This document shows positions 1 to 7,048 of a stretch of DNA of 8,922 nt, one piece after another (within the stretch, counting starts at the first letter, position 1; each line of letters opens with the position of its first letter). The position numbers and the translations under genes were made by a program. Source of the DNA: an uncultured Lachnospiraceae bacterium (GTDB taxonomy: Bacteria > Bacillota > Clostridia > Lachnospirales > Lachnospiraceae); the NCBI GenBank assembly GCA_900548905.1, contig URMK01000112.1:1-8922 (forward strand), in the 5' to 3' direction. Under the pieces are notes generated by a model. The model had not been told where the DNA came from. It ran no database searches and saw only the letters and a list, made by a program, of their open reading frames with translations.

Positions 1-144
1 GCCTTTTGTAGGCCTGAAACAAATTTAATAAGAAATAGCACAACAGGTTAAATTACATATTTTTAATCTCTCTGTCAGTAATTCCATGCCTCTTACCCTT
101 TCCTATTCATTCACTTAATTCCCAATCGCAGGATTTTATGTCTT

Positions 145-2364
145 TTATGCACTGCTAGATCCGGATCCATTCCCTTCTTTCAATGTCTGCATCTGAAGCT
201 GCGCCGTCACCAGATTATAGTATATCCCCTTTTTCTCCAACAGTTCATTATGTGATCCGCATTCGGCGATCCTATGCCCGTCGATAACAATGAGCCGATC
301 CGCATCCTTCAGTGTGGACAGCCGGTGGGCGATAGCCAGGGTGGTGCGGCCGGCTGTAAGCCTCTGGAGCGCCTTCTGGATCAAATACTCGCTCTCCGTA
401 TCCAGGCTGGAAGTGGCTTCATCCAGTATCAGCAGCTTGGGATCGTTGAGTATGGCCCTGGCAATGGCGATTCTCTGGCGTTCGCCGCCGGACAGATTGT
501 ATCCCTTCTCTCCCACATAGGTGTTATACCCGTTAGGCGTCTTGCAGATAAAATCATGGGCATTCGCCATTTTGGCCGCCTGAATAATTTCCTCATAGGT
601 GGCGTCCGGCCTGGCAAATCGCATATTGTTCAGAATCGTGTCGGAAAACAGGAAGGTTTCCTGGAGCACAACGCCAAGCTGGCGGTGGAAATCCTCTATC
701 CGGTACTCATTGATATTCATCCCGTCAATCAGAAGTTCGCCGTCGTCCACATCGTACAGGTGCATGACCAGATTGATCAGTGTGGATTTGCCGGTGCCGG
801 AAGCGCCTACTATACCGATCATTTCTCCCTTCCTGATTTCAAAATTTATTTTTTCCAAAACAGTTTCATAGGAGCGGTAGCCGAAGCACACATCCTTAAA
901 AACCACAGAGCCCTGGATTTCCCTGCTTACCGGGTTTTCCCGGTTCCGTATCTTCGGCTGTTCATCAAGCACATCGTAAATACGTTCCAGACTGGTTAAC
1001 ATCTGTATGATCATCCGGGGCAGATGCGTCATCCAGCCCAGCGGGCCGTAGAGCATGGTGGCATAGGTGGTGAACTGCAGCAGCTGCCCTATCGAAAGCC
1101 CGCCGTCCAGTGTCTTCAGGCCGCCCAAAGCGGTTACGAAATAAATGCCCATGCCCATGATAAAAGTGAGCATCGGGTAAAAGGATGCCCAGAATACCTC
1201 ATTCTTCTTTTGAATCCCGGCATAGCTGGCTGATATCGTCTTAAAACGGTCGGATTCATATTTTTCCTTGCCAAAAGACTTCACCACACGGATACCGGAA
1301 ATCACATCCTGCAGAGCGCTGTTGTTATCATCCCCACGGCTGTACTGCATGTGGAATTTACGATGAATCACCTTACGGAAGCCCACCGAAAGGGCAACGG
1401 CCAAAGGCAGAAAGACAATAGACAAAAGCGTCAGTCCCGGGCTGATGGTCAGCATTACAATAATAGCCCCGGTCATCAGCACCAGCAGATAAAAAATACT
1501 GCCGAAGGCGTCCTCCATAAATCTGCGGATGTTAGCCGAATCGTTGTTAATGCGGTTCATCAGCTCGCCGGGACGCCGATCCTGGATAAAAGACAGCGTA
1601 AGCACCTGCATTTTCTGGTACAGCCGCCCGCGGATATCCATACTGATGCCGGCTCCCAGCTTTGCGCTCCACAGGCTCCGAAGATACCTTGTGACGATGG
1701 ACAGCACCGTAATGACCGCCATGATCAGCGTGAACCGGATGACCTCCCGGACGCTGCCGCTGTCTGACATCAGGGTATTATCAATAAAGCGCTGCTGGAA
1801 CATCGGGCCTGCCAGACCCACTATGGAAGAAAACAGCATCATCAGCGCTACCATGACAAATTGCTTTTTATAATTGGAACACAGACGAACGAATTTTAAA
1901 AGTGTAACATTTTTCCCTTCACATTTGGGGCATTCGCGGGTTCCGGGCAGCGCGCGGCCGCATTTGGGGCAGGTTTTCTCATATTCCCGGTTTTCTACCA
2001 GCCTGTCGCTGCCCTCCAGCAGCAGCATCCCGCCCTTGGCAATGGATGCGAAACGGGAGATATGCTTCATAGAAAAACGCGCCACATGCCTCGCTGTCCC
2101 ATCCAGCTTCTGTGTTACCACCAGAATACCGTTATTGACCTGTGATTCACATTTGATCGCCGCCAATCCCGCAAGCGGCATTTCATAGGCAATCCGTCCT
2201 TCTTCAATAATCAACAGACGTATGGTTGTCAGCACCCCATAGGAGGAAACGCAGTATTTTCCGCTGCTGTTAATGTCAAAAGGAGAACAGTAGCGTATTT
2301 CTTCCCCTTCAGCAAGCGCAAACAGAGCCCTGATTTCCCGGGGCAGTTTTACTTTCAGTTCCAT
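145..2364 (-). CDS. ABC exporter half-transporter with N-terminal zinc ribbon (TMD-NBD fusion)
   Basis: Predicted ATP-driven membrane exporter subunit, 739 aa. Seen: residues 1-130 form a soluble beta-rich extension, possibly PH-like. A four-cysteine zinc ribbon follows (C132/C135, C145/C148). The six-helix type IV exporter membrane domain spans about 165-445, and the nucleotide-binding domain about 485-720. Walker A is GASGTGKST (520-528), Q-loop Q568, signature LSGGERQ (624-630), Walker B LLILDEA with catalytic E649, and switch H680, so the ATP site looks competent. The family is usually about 580-600 aa; the surplus is the N-terminal extension. ATG at 2364 has an AGGA element 6 nt upstream. 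It is the third gene of the operon, 99 nt after the DUF1854 gene, and probably pairs with the exporter half encoded at 3031-5427. Substrate unknown; multidrug or peptide export is inferred from context. No clear terminator is visible downstream. Confidence 0.93.
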   Translation of the reverse strand: MELKVKLPREIRALFALAEGEEIRYCSPFDINSSGKYCVSSYGVLTTIRLLIIEEGRIAYEMPLAGLAAIKCESQVNNGILVVTQKLDGTARHVARFSMKHISRFASIAKGGMLLLEGSDRLVENREYEKTCPKCGRALPGTRECPKCEGKNVTLLKFVRLCSNYKKQFVMVALMMLFSSIVGLAGPMFQQRFIDNTLMSDSGSVREVIRFTLIMAVITVLSIVTRYLRSLWSAKLGAGISMDIRGRLYQKMQVLTLSFIQDRRPGELMNRINNDSANIRRFMEDAFGSIFYLLVLMTGAIIVMLTISPGLTLLSIVFLPLAVALSVGFRKVIHRKFHMQYSRGDDNNSALQDVISGIRVVKSFGKEKYESDRFKTISASYAGIQKKNEVFWASFYPMLTFIMGMGIYFVTALGGLKTLDGGLSIGQLLQFTTYATMLYGPLGWMTHLPRMIIQMLTSLERIYDVLDEQPKIRNRENPVSREIQGSVVFKDVCFGYRSYETVLEKINFEIRKGEMIGIVGASGTGKSTLINLVMHLYDVDDGELLIDGMNINEYRIEDFHRQLGVVLQETFLFSDTILNNMRFARPDATYEEIIQAAKMANAHDFICKTPNGYNTYVGEKGYNLSGGERQRIAIARAILNDPKLLILDEATSSLDTESEYLIQKALQRLTAGRTTLAIAHRLSTLKDADRLIVIDGHRIAECGSHNELLEKKGIYYNLVTAQLQMQTLKEGNGSGSSSA

Positions 2365-2463
2365 TTATGTCCTCATTCCTGCGCCATAAGAAGCGCGCCA
2401 AAAACTATATATGCCAATTGTTTAAATAAACGCTCACACCCGTCCACCCGCAGCAGGCTGTTT

Positions 2464-3021
2464 TTACAGAAACAGCCCGATTTTCTTCAGCTCTTTCCCT
2501 GTGAGCTTTGACGTATCGGGTATTTCAAACCGGTTTTCATCCAGATCGGTGATCAGCAGCCGGGTATCGGTCAGATGAACCACCGCATTGCCGCTCATAT
2601 GGATGGCGAAACGGCAGGGCCCGTGATCGGTCACCACATCAAAATACGCAAAACCGTACTCTTCCTTTACATTCTTCACTTTTGTAATAACCGGCGTAAA
2701 ATAGCGCAGCTCCATCTGCTCGGTCAGCATCCTGCGCGTATCCTCGTCCACATCCTTATCCAGATCACGGATTACGCCGATTTCCTTTGCCTTTTCATCC
2801 GGTTCCCGTATGGAAATATACAAGTTCTTCCCGGTAAAAGGGAAGGTACGGAATACCTGGACCCTGTTGTAATGCTCCCCCTGCGTATCCAGCGATACAA
2901 AACCGCCATCCGTCCGGTGAAATGTACTATTATTCCTGTCCAGATAATTCAGGGCAAGCATAGCCTCCGTCTCCGCCTCCATCTGTTCCAGATCAAACTC
3001 CTGCGCAAACAAATCTTCCAT
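2464..3021 (-). CDS. DUF1854 family protein, ABC-exporter partner
   Basis: Small soluble protein of 185 aa with no signal peptide or membrane segment. From about residue 50 it matches my recollection of DUF1854: an alternating beta pattern with IGVIRDLDKDVDED near 81-94, RYFTPVITKV near 106-115, a Y-F-D-V-V-T-D-H-G stretch near 126-134, and a C-terminal ITDLDENRFEIPD segment. The family has no established biochemical role. As I recall, in other bacteria such proteins occur beside ABC transporters, including ones linked to cyanophycin genes; no cyanophycin gene is present here. The start is well defined: AGGAGG lies 5 nt before ATG, and this site overlaps the TAG stop of the upstream ABC gene, so the two are probably translationally coupled. 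Placement between two exporter halves suggests an accessory or regulatory subunit, which is an inference. Confidence 0.85.
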   Translation of the reverse strand: MEDLFAQEFDLEQMEAETEAMLALNYLDRNNSTFHRTDGGFVSLDTQGEHYNRVQVFRTFPFTGKNLYISIREPDEKAKEIGVIRDLDKDVDEDTRRMLTEQMELRYFTPVITKVKNVKEEYGFAYFDVVTDHGPCRFAIHMSGNAVVHLTDTRLLITDLDENRFEIPDTSKLTGKELKKIGLFL

Positions 3022-3030
3022 AACTACCTC

Positions 3031-5427
3031 CTATTCCAGTCCCCGCATAGCCAGTGCCTTGGTCTGCAGTTCCCGCAGCTTGAAATAAGTCCCTTTTTTA
3101 GCCAGCAGCTCCTCATGGCTGCCTTCCTCGGTAATCCTGCCCTCATCCATGACCACCAGCCGGTCCGCATCCCGCAGGGTGGACAGCCTGTGGGCGATGG
3201 AGATTGTGGTTCTCCCTTTAATCAGGAAATTGATCGATGCCTGAATCGCCTTCTCCGTCTCCGTATCCACGGAGGCCGTGGCTTCATCCAGAATCAGAAT
3301 CCGGGGATTCGCCAGAATTGCCCTGGCTATGGAAATCCGCTGGCGCTCACCGCCGGACAGCTCCCTGCCGGTAGCCCCAATGATGGTATCATAACCGTCG
3401 GGCATTTTACAGATGAAATCATGGGCGCTTGCCAGAACCGCCGCCCGCACGACCTCTTCCTTGGTGGCGCCGGGATTGGCATAGGCGATGTTGCTGTATA
3501 CACTTCCCATAAATATGTAGGTTTCCTGGGATACCTGCGCTACATTGCGCCGCAGATCGGTAAAGGCAATATCCTTTACCGGTATCCCATCGATGAGTAT
3601 TTCCCCTTCGTCCGGGTCATAGAGACGGGAAATCATATTCACCAGCGTGGTTTTACCCGCGCCGGATCGGCCTACAATCCCCAGCATTTTGCCGCCTTCC
3701 ACCTCCAGGCTGACATTTTTGAGGATGGTCTTGTTTTTATCATAGGAGAAGGTTACATTCTTCAGCTGAATATCCCCCTTCATGTGTTCCATATGTACCG
3801 GCTCCTCTTTTTCCGTAATATCCGGAAGGGAATCGATAATTTCAAACATACGCTGGGCACTTGTCATGCTTTCCGCCCATTCGTGAAAACTGAAGGCCAG
3901 GAAATCCAGCGGATTGTTCAACTGTGCCACGTAGCTGATAAAGGTGATCAGGACACCCAGTTCCAGATTTCCGTAATGGAAAAGCATGAAACCGCCCAAC
4001 GCCCATACAAGCAGGTTGGATAAATTCTCCACCGCCGCATAAAGCACGGTGAAACGATTATCAAAGCGTACCAGCTCCACATCCGCATGCATCAGCTTCT
4101 TATTATACTTATCAAAGCGTACCAGTTCCTTTTCCTCCTGGCCGAAGGCTTTTACCACACGCGCGCCGGTCAGGTTGTCATTTACCCTGCTGTTTAAAGA
4201 ACGTCTCGCCCGATGGCGGCTGGAAAAATAATTGAATAGGGTAGGAGCCATCTTATAGCTGGTAAACAGCACTACCGGTATCCATACCAGCACCGGCACG
4301 GCAAGCTTCCAGTTAATCCGAAGCATGATCACGGCTGTTGCTACCAGGGATAATATGTTGGATGCCATATAGGGCAGGTCGTCCAGGAAGAACCCGGTAA
4401 CCTCTTCCGAATCGCCCATAACCCTGGTCATCAGGTTTCCGGTCTGCTTGCTGTTATAGAAGCCCATGGACAGGCGGCCCATGGAATCAAAAACGTCGGT
4501 TTTCAGCTTCATCACCACACCCGGTATGATCCTGGCATTTAATACACCCTGTATGATGCCGAACACCTGGAGGGAAAGCTTCGTCATAAACATGGAGAGC
4601 ACCACAAGCAGCAGCGCCGTCACGTATTTGCCTGCCGGCAGGTTTAAAAAATCCAGGAACGCCGGATCTCTTGCCAGCACCTTATCATAGAGTATCGTAC
4701 CATTTAAATACGGCCAGATCAGATTCAGCAGGGCGGTGGCCATAATACAGACAAACATCCCCGCAATACTGGCGGCGTAAGGCTTAAAATAGCTTAAAGC
4801 CCGGAAAAAGACGGAGCTTTTATTCATGCACCGGGGACAAATCTTCCGCTCCGGATCCGGGTACATCGTACCGCACTTACTGCAGTATTCCTCTTCCTTT
4901 TCTCCCCGGAGCAGCTCCTCCGTCAGCTCTTTACCTGTCTTTACCGCTTCAAATACGGCGGCAAAGCGGCGAAGCGGTACCAGATACATATTGGAGCACA
5001 AAGCCAGGCGGATATCGTCTTCCTCCCCCTCCGGACGGTAAAACAGAACGTTGGTGGCCACTTGCTTGAGCACCTGCATGGAAGCGGTTTCCGCCACCGA
5101 CAGCAGCCGTATCTCATAGGTGCGGCTTCCCAGGAATTTCTCCTTCTGCTCCATACATCCCTTATACTGCTTCGTGTACAGGGGATCCCGGACCGACTGC
5201 GCCACCATGATCCGATCCCTGGTCAGCAATAACCAGCCATCCACATATTTTTCTTCAAAATTCATATCAAAGCGGACTGCCGACAGACAGCCCTCCTTTG
5301 TGATTCCCCGTTCTTCCGCCAGGTTTTTAAGTACCGGCGGGAGTTTTTGGAATAGTTCTTCTGCCAATGTCTTGTTCCGGCACGTGATCGGATGTCCCAA
5401 TCCACACGCCTTTCCCCTTTCTTTCAC
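3031..5427 (-). CDS. ABC exporter half-transporter with PH-like and zinc-ribbon N-terminal extension
   Basis: Predicted exporter subunit, 798 aa, first gene of the three-gene operon. Seen: residues 1-175 are soluble and beta-rich (for example DGWLLLTRDRIMVA near 63-76, PH-like in style). A zinc ribbon follows (C182/C185, C197/C200), then the six-helix membrane domain at about 212-510 and the ATPase domain at about 552-790. Walker A is GRSGAGKTT (586-594), Q634, LSGGERQ (690-696), Walker B LILDEA with E715, and H745, so this ATP site also looks competent. Start uncertain: GTG at 5427 has no good ribosome-binding site, while TTG at 5400 has a purine-rich AGGGGAAAGG stretch ending 8 nt upstream and would give 789 aa. 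A stop lies in frame upstream of the GTG. The gene sits just beyond an intrinsic terminator, so expression probably depends on read-through. Partner: the exporter half at 145-2364. Substrate unknown. Confidence 0.92.
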   Translation of the reverse strand: MKERGKACGLGHPITCRNKTLAEELFQKLPPVLKNLAEERGITKEGCLSAVRFDMNFEEKYVDGWLLLTRDRIMVAQSVRDPLYTKQYKGCMEQKEKFLGSRTYEIRLLSVAETASMQVLKQVATNVLFYRPEGEEDDIRLALCSNMYLVPLRRFAAVFEAVKTGKELTEELLRGEKEEEYCSKCGTMYPDPERKICPRCMNKSSVFFRALSYFKPYAASIAGMFVCIMATALLNLIWPYLNGTILYDKVLARDPAFLDFLNLPAGKYVTALLLVVLSMFMTKLSLQVFGIIQGVLNARIIPGVVMKLKTDVFDSMGRLSMGFYNSKQTGNLMTRVMGDSEEVTGFFLDDLPYMASNILSLVATAVIMLRINWKLAVPVLVWIPVVLFTSYKMAPTLFNYFSSRHRARRSLNSRVNDNLTGARVVKAFGQEEKELVRFDKYNKKLMHADVELVRFDNRFTVLYAAVENLSNLLVWALGGFMLFHYGNLELGVLITFISYVAQLNNPLDFLAFSFHEWAESMTSAQRMFEIIDSLPDITEKEEPVHMEHMKGDIQLKNVTFSYDKNKTILKNVSLEVEGGKMLGIVGRSGAGKTTLVNMISRLYDPDEGEILIDGIPVKDIAFTDLRRNVAQVSQETYIFMGSVYSNIAYANPGATKEEVVRAAVLASAHDFICKMPDGYDTIIGATGRELSGGERQRISIARAILANPRILILDEATASVDTETEKAIQASINFLIKGRTTISIAHRLSTLRDADRLVVMDEGRITEEGSHEELLAKKGTYFKLRELQTKALAMRGLE

Positions 5428-5460
5428 TGCTGAAGCGATGCGATGCCGCCGTTTTTAAAC

Positions 5461-5492
5461 AAAAAAAACCCTCTTCCGGTTACGGAAAAGGG
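5461..5492 (-). terminator. Intrinsic terminator/attenuator before the ABC operon
   Basis: Read on the minus strand, CCCTTTTCCG pairs with CGGAAGAGGG over 10 bp (one G-U pair) around a TAAC loop and runs directly into eight Ts. It sits 14 nt after the stop codon of the small ORF and about 34 nt before the first ABC start. It would cap transcripts from the promoter at 5747-5775 unless bypassed. The short distance to the stop means a ribosome halted at the end of the small ORF would cover or crowd the 5' arm. That is the geometry used in ribosome-mediated attenuation. Confidence 0.85.
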
Positions 5493-5506
5493 GAGATGGT
5501 TCCATG

Positions 5507-5644
5507 TCAGTACATAAGACAGGTATAGGCCGGACACCATGCTGGTTTTTTCGCAAACGGGCGCATTAATTGCATGAAAATGGTTTGGTTAAGAATATGA
5601 TTATTGCTATGAAATACATGTAAGCATATCCTGTTCCTGAACAT
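5507..5644 (-). CDS. 45-aa leader peptide or peptide precursor upstream of the ABC exporter operon
   Basis: Small ORF of 45 aa beginning MFRNRICLHVF and ending KKPAWCPAYTCLMY. Its start is strongly supported: AAAGGAGG lies 8 nt before the ATG, far better than the in-frame GTG at 5704, which has no ribosome-binding site. A consensus promoter lies about 95 nt upstream and a strong terminator 14 nt downstream. There is no clear signal peptide, transmembrane helix or double-glycine site. The tail is rich in Pro, Trp, Cys and Tyr. I do not recognise the family. The favoured reading is a regulatory leader peptide whose translation governs read-through into the exporter genes, as BmrB does for bmrCD in B. 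subtilis. The alternative is a secreted or modified peptide exported by the ABC proteins. No modification enzyme is visible nearby, which favours the leader model. Confidence 0.7.
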   Translation of the reverse strand: MFRNRICLHVFHSNNHILNQTIFMQLMRPFAKKPAWCPAYTCLMY

Positions 5645-5746
5645 GTTGTCTGCCTCCTTTCTTAATAATCGAATCAGAATGTAAACGTTTCTGTGAGTTT
5701 TCACAAAATCTGAAGGATAAAAACGGAATTCCTGCAGCTATTTATT

Positions 5747-5775
5747 AGTATAGAACCGCAGGAAGGATATGTCAA
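5747..5775 (-). promoter_or_regulatory. Sigma-A promoter for the leader peptide and ABC operon
   Basis: On the minus strand TTGACA (5770-5775) is followed by a 17-bp spacer and TATACT (5747-5752), a near-consensus vegetative promoter. The predicted transcript starts near 5740, giving an untranslated leader of roughly 95 nt before the small ORF. That leader contains a small TGTGA/TCACA hairpin. The sequence GAAGGATA (plus-strand sense) occurs in the spacer (5762-5769) and again downstream of the start (5712-5719). Confidence 0.8.
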
Positions 5776-5813
5776 ACATAATTTATCCGTTGGGTGTAGA
5801 TAAAAAAGTTGGC

Positions 5814-5946
5814 GTTACTGTTCACTCCGTGACCAGTAACTTGCATAAATCCATTTAAAATCGCCTACGGCGATGGGATTTATGCACTCTTGAATCACTT
5901 TCTCACGTACTGTGCAGTAAATGCACAGTACTGAGTGAGCAGTAAC
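5814..5946. mobile_element. Putative MITE-like palindromic element with 8-bp target duplication
   Basis: A 133-bp non-coding element. Its ends are inverted repeats: GTTACTGTTCACTC (5814-5827) and GAGTGAGCAGTAAC (5933-5946), 13 of 14 matching. It is flanked on both sides by the identical octamer AAGTTGGC (5806-5813 and 5947-5954), as expected for a target-site duplication. Inside are three further hairpins: 5814-5840 (7 bp, 1x1 mismatch, 4 bp, TCC loop); 5842-5886 (11-bp stem TGCATAAATCC enclosing a second ATCGCC/GGCGAT hairpin); and 5902-5939 (9-bp stem TACTGTGCA with GTAAA loop plus a CTCAC/GTGAG base). No transposase is encoded, so it would need to be moved in trans. It lies about 40 bp upstream of the -35 of the ABC operon promoter. 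Copy number elsewhere in the genome is unknown. Confidence 0.6.
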
Positions 5947-5985
5947 AAGTTGGCGCCGCCATGGTTTTCCCCGGCTGCCATCCCT

Positions 5986-6840
5986 TTACTCACGGATTCC
6001 ATATTTTTCATAGCAGTCCATGACATAACCGCTCACGTTTTTATCATATGGAGGAACCTCATATCCCCATGCCCCGGCGCATGCAGCTGCGGTTTTACGG
6101 AAAATCTCATGGCACAGGAACAGGGACTCCCACATATGTCCATAGGAATCCTCCCGGTAGGTGTGAAGCAGTTCTTTCCACAGTGTCTCCGGCAGGTACT
6201 TCTCCAAAAATTTATAGTTTTTTCCCACACTGAAGGTAAACCCGTAATCCAGCCCTGCTTTCCAGGAAAGCATACGCAGCAGTTCCGCACGCATCAGATG
6301 CAGATGATCAACGGCATATAGGATTTCCTTGCGTCCCAGCCCTTTTGCCACATACAGGGCCAGGTTCCAGAACTCGTTGCAGCAGTCGTCAAAGCTTCTT
6401 GCACCGGGCTTCCTTATATGATATTCCTCATCCGTTGGGATGATTTCCCCTTTCACCCGGTTATCTTTATCCAGCAAAATTGTCCGCAGCCCGTCGGCCT
6501 TCAGATACTCTTCCAGCTGATCGCATTCCAGCAGGGTCAGATCCATTTTCGTATAATCCGCAAACAGGATGAGATAGGAATAGCCTTCCTCCTCTGCCGG
6601 GAACAGCTCCATATCCTCCGGCTTCTGCAGCATGATAATACGCCCGAATGCAGAAAGCCATTTGTCATCCCGGATAAAAGCTTCTTTGTCTTTTACAAAA
6701 TAAGTGATGTCATAATCCTGAAAGGAATCCTTGGGTATGTTGGGGTTCACCCGGGAACCTTCCATGCCAACCATACGGATATTTTCCTCCTCCCGTGCAA
6801 AACCCAATATCGTTTCCATAAATTCTTCCGGTGTCCTCAT
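5986..6840 (-). CDS. ant(6): Aminoglycoside 6-adenylyltransferase, ANT(6)/AadK-like
   Basis: Cytoplasmic enzyme of 284 aa predicted to transfer AMP from ATP to the 6-hydroxyl of streptomycin, inactivating it. Seen: the nucleotidyltransferase signature G-S-R at 28-30 followed by D42-Y-D44, and a third acidic residue in KMDLTLL (D100). These are the expected metal-binding positions. Family blocks resembling Bacillus AadK include QDYDITYFV, QKPEDMELFP, LLDKD, FDDCCNEFW and GKNYKF. The length equals that of AadK. AGGAGG lies 8 nt before the ATG. The gene is intact. It is followed within about 30 bp by one flank of the MITE-like element and preceded by its own likely promoter (6978-7006). Whether it confers resistance or is a chromosomal housekeeping-like homologue cannot be told from sequence. 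Confidence 0.93.
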   Translation of the reverse strand: MRTPEEFMETILGFAREEENIRMVGMEGSRVNPNIPKDSFQDYDITYFVKDKEAFIRDDKWLSAFGRIIMLQKPEDMELFPAEEEGYSYLILFADYTKMDLTLLECDQLEEYLKADGLRTILLDKDNRVKGEIIPTDEEYHIRKPGARSFDDCCNEFWNLALYVAKGLGRKEILYAVDHLHLMRAELLRMLSWKAGLDYGFTFSVGKNYKFLEKYLPETLWKELLHTYREDSYGHMWESLFLCHEIFRKTAAACAGAWGYEVPPYDKNVSGYVMDCYEKYGIRE

Positions 6841-6908
6841 TCTATTTTCCTCCTGAATGTACCCGTTTCCAGCGGTTTATGTATGATTTACGATCTGTGG
6901 GAGAACAG

Positions 6909-7019
6909 TCAAATGTCCATACAGGCTCTTACGTTCGGCCCGTCCTCCGGGAAATCCAAAACAGGTATCCTATACTCATAATAGGCAAATTCACGCCGGG
7001 GATCAAGTGAAAACCGGGA
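6909..7019 (-). pseudogene. Possible C-terminal remnant of a GyrI-like effector-binding protein
   Basis: Open reading of about 36 codons ending at TGA (6909-6911), in a different frame from the MATE gene just upstream. The segment REFAYYEYRIPVLDF resembles the end of GyrI-like/effector-binding domains, which often finish with an acidic, aromatic stretch and a YIPV or WIPV strand. No plausible start, ribosome-binding site or upstream part of such a domain is present. If real it is a decayed fragment. The likely ant(6) promoter lies within it. Low confidence; chance resemblance is possible. Confidence 0.2.
6978..7006 (-). promoter_or_regulatory. Candidate promoter for the ant(6) gene
   Basis: On the minus strand TTGATC (7001-7006), a 17-bp spacer and TATTAT (6978-6983) form a reasonable sigma-A promoter. 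The start of transcription would be near 6971, leaving about 130 nt of untranslated leader. The leader contains a small CCCG/CGGG hairpin but no clear terminator, so simple constitutive expression is the plain reading. Confidence 0.45.
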
Positions 7020-7048
7020 AATCGCCTGTATAGCCGGACAGGCCGGAC

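Noticed and set aside
274..999. Plus-strand open frame of 241 codons
   Set aside because: Antisense to the ATPase domain of the minus-strand ABC gene, with no recognisable domain.
2365..2463. Internal promoter before the third operon gene, based on TATATA near 2407-2412
   Set aside because: No acceptable -35 at proper spacing; the 99-nt gap is compatible with simple operon read-through.
2575..4023. Long plus-strand open frame of 482 codons
   Set aside because: It overlaps two well-supported minus-strand genes, has biased composition (rich in His, Gln, Ile, Arg) and no domain; it is an antisense shadow.
5507..5704. Longer 65-codon version of the leader ORF starting at GTG 5704
   Set aside because: No ribosome-binding site precedes that GTG, whereas the internal ATG at 5644 has AAAGGAGG at ideal spacing.
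5814..5946. CRISPR array or tRNA/riboswitch reading of the nested hairpins
   Set aside because: There are no evenly spaced direct repeats with spacers and no tRNA core. The flanking octamer duplication is better explained by insertion of an element.
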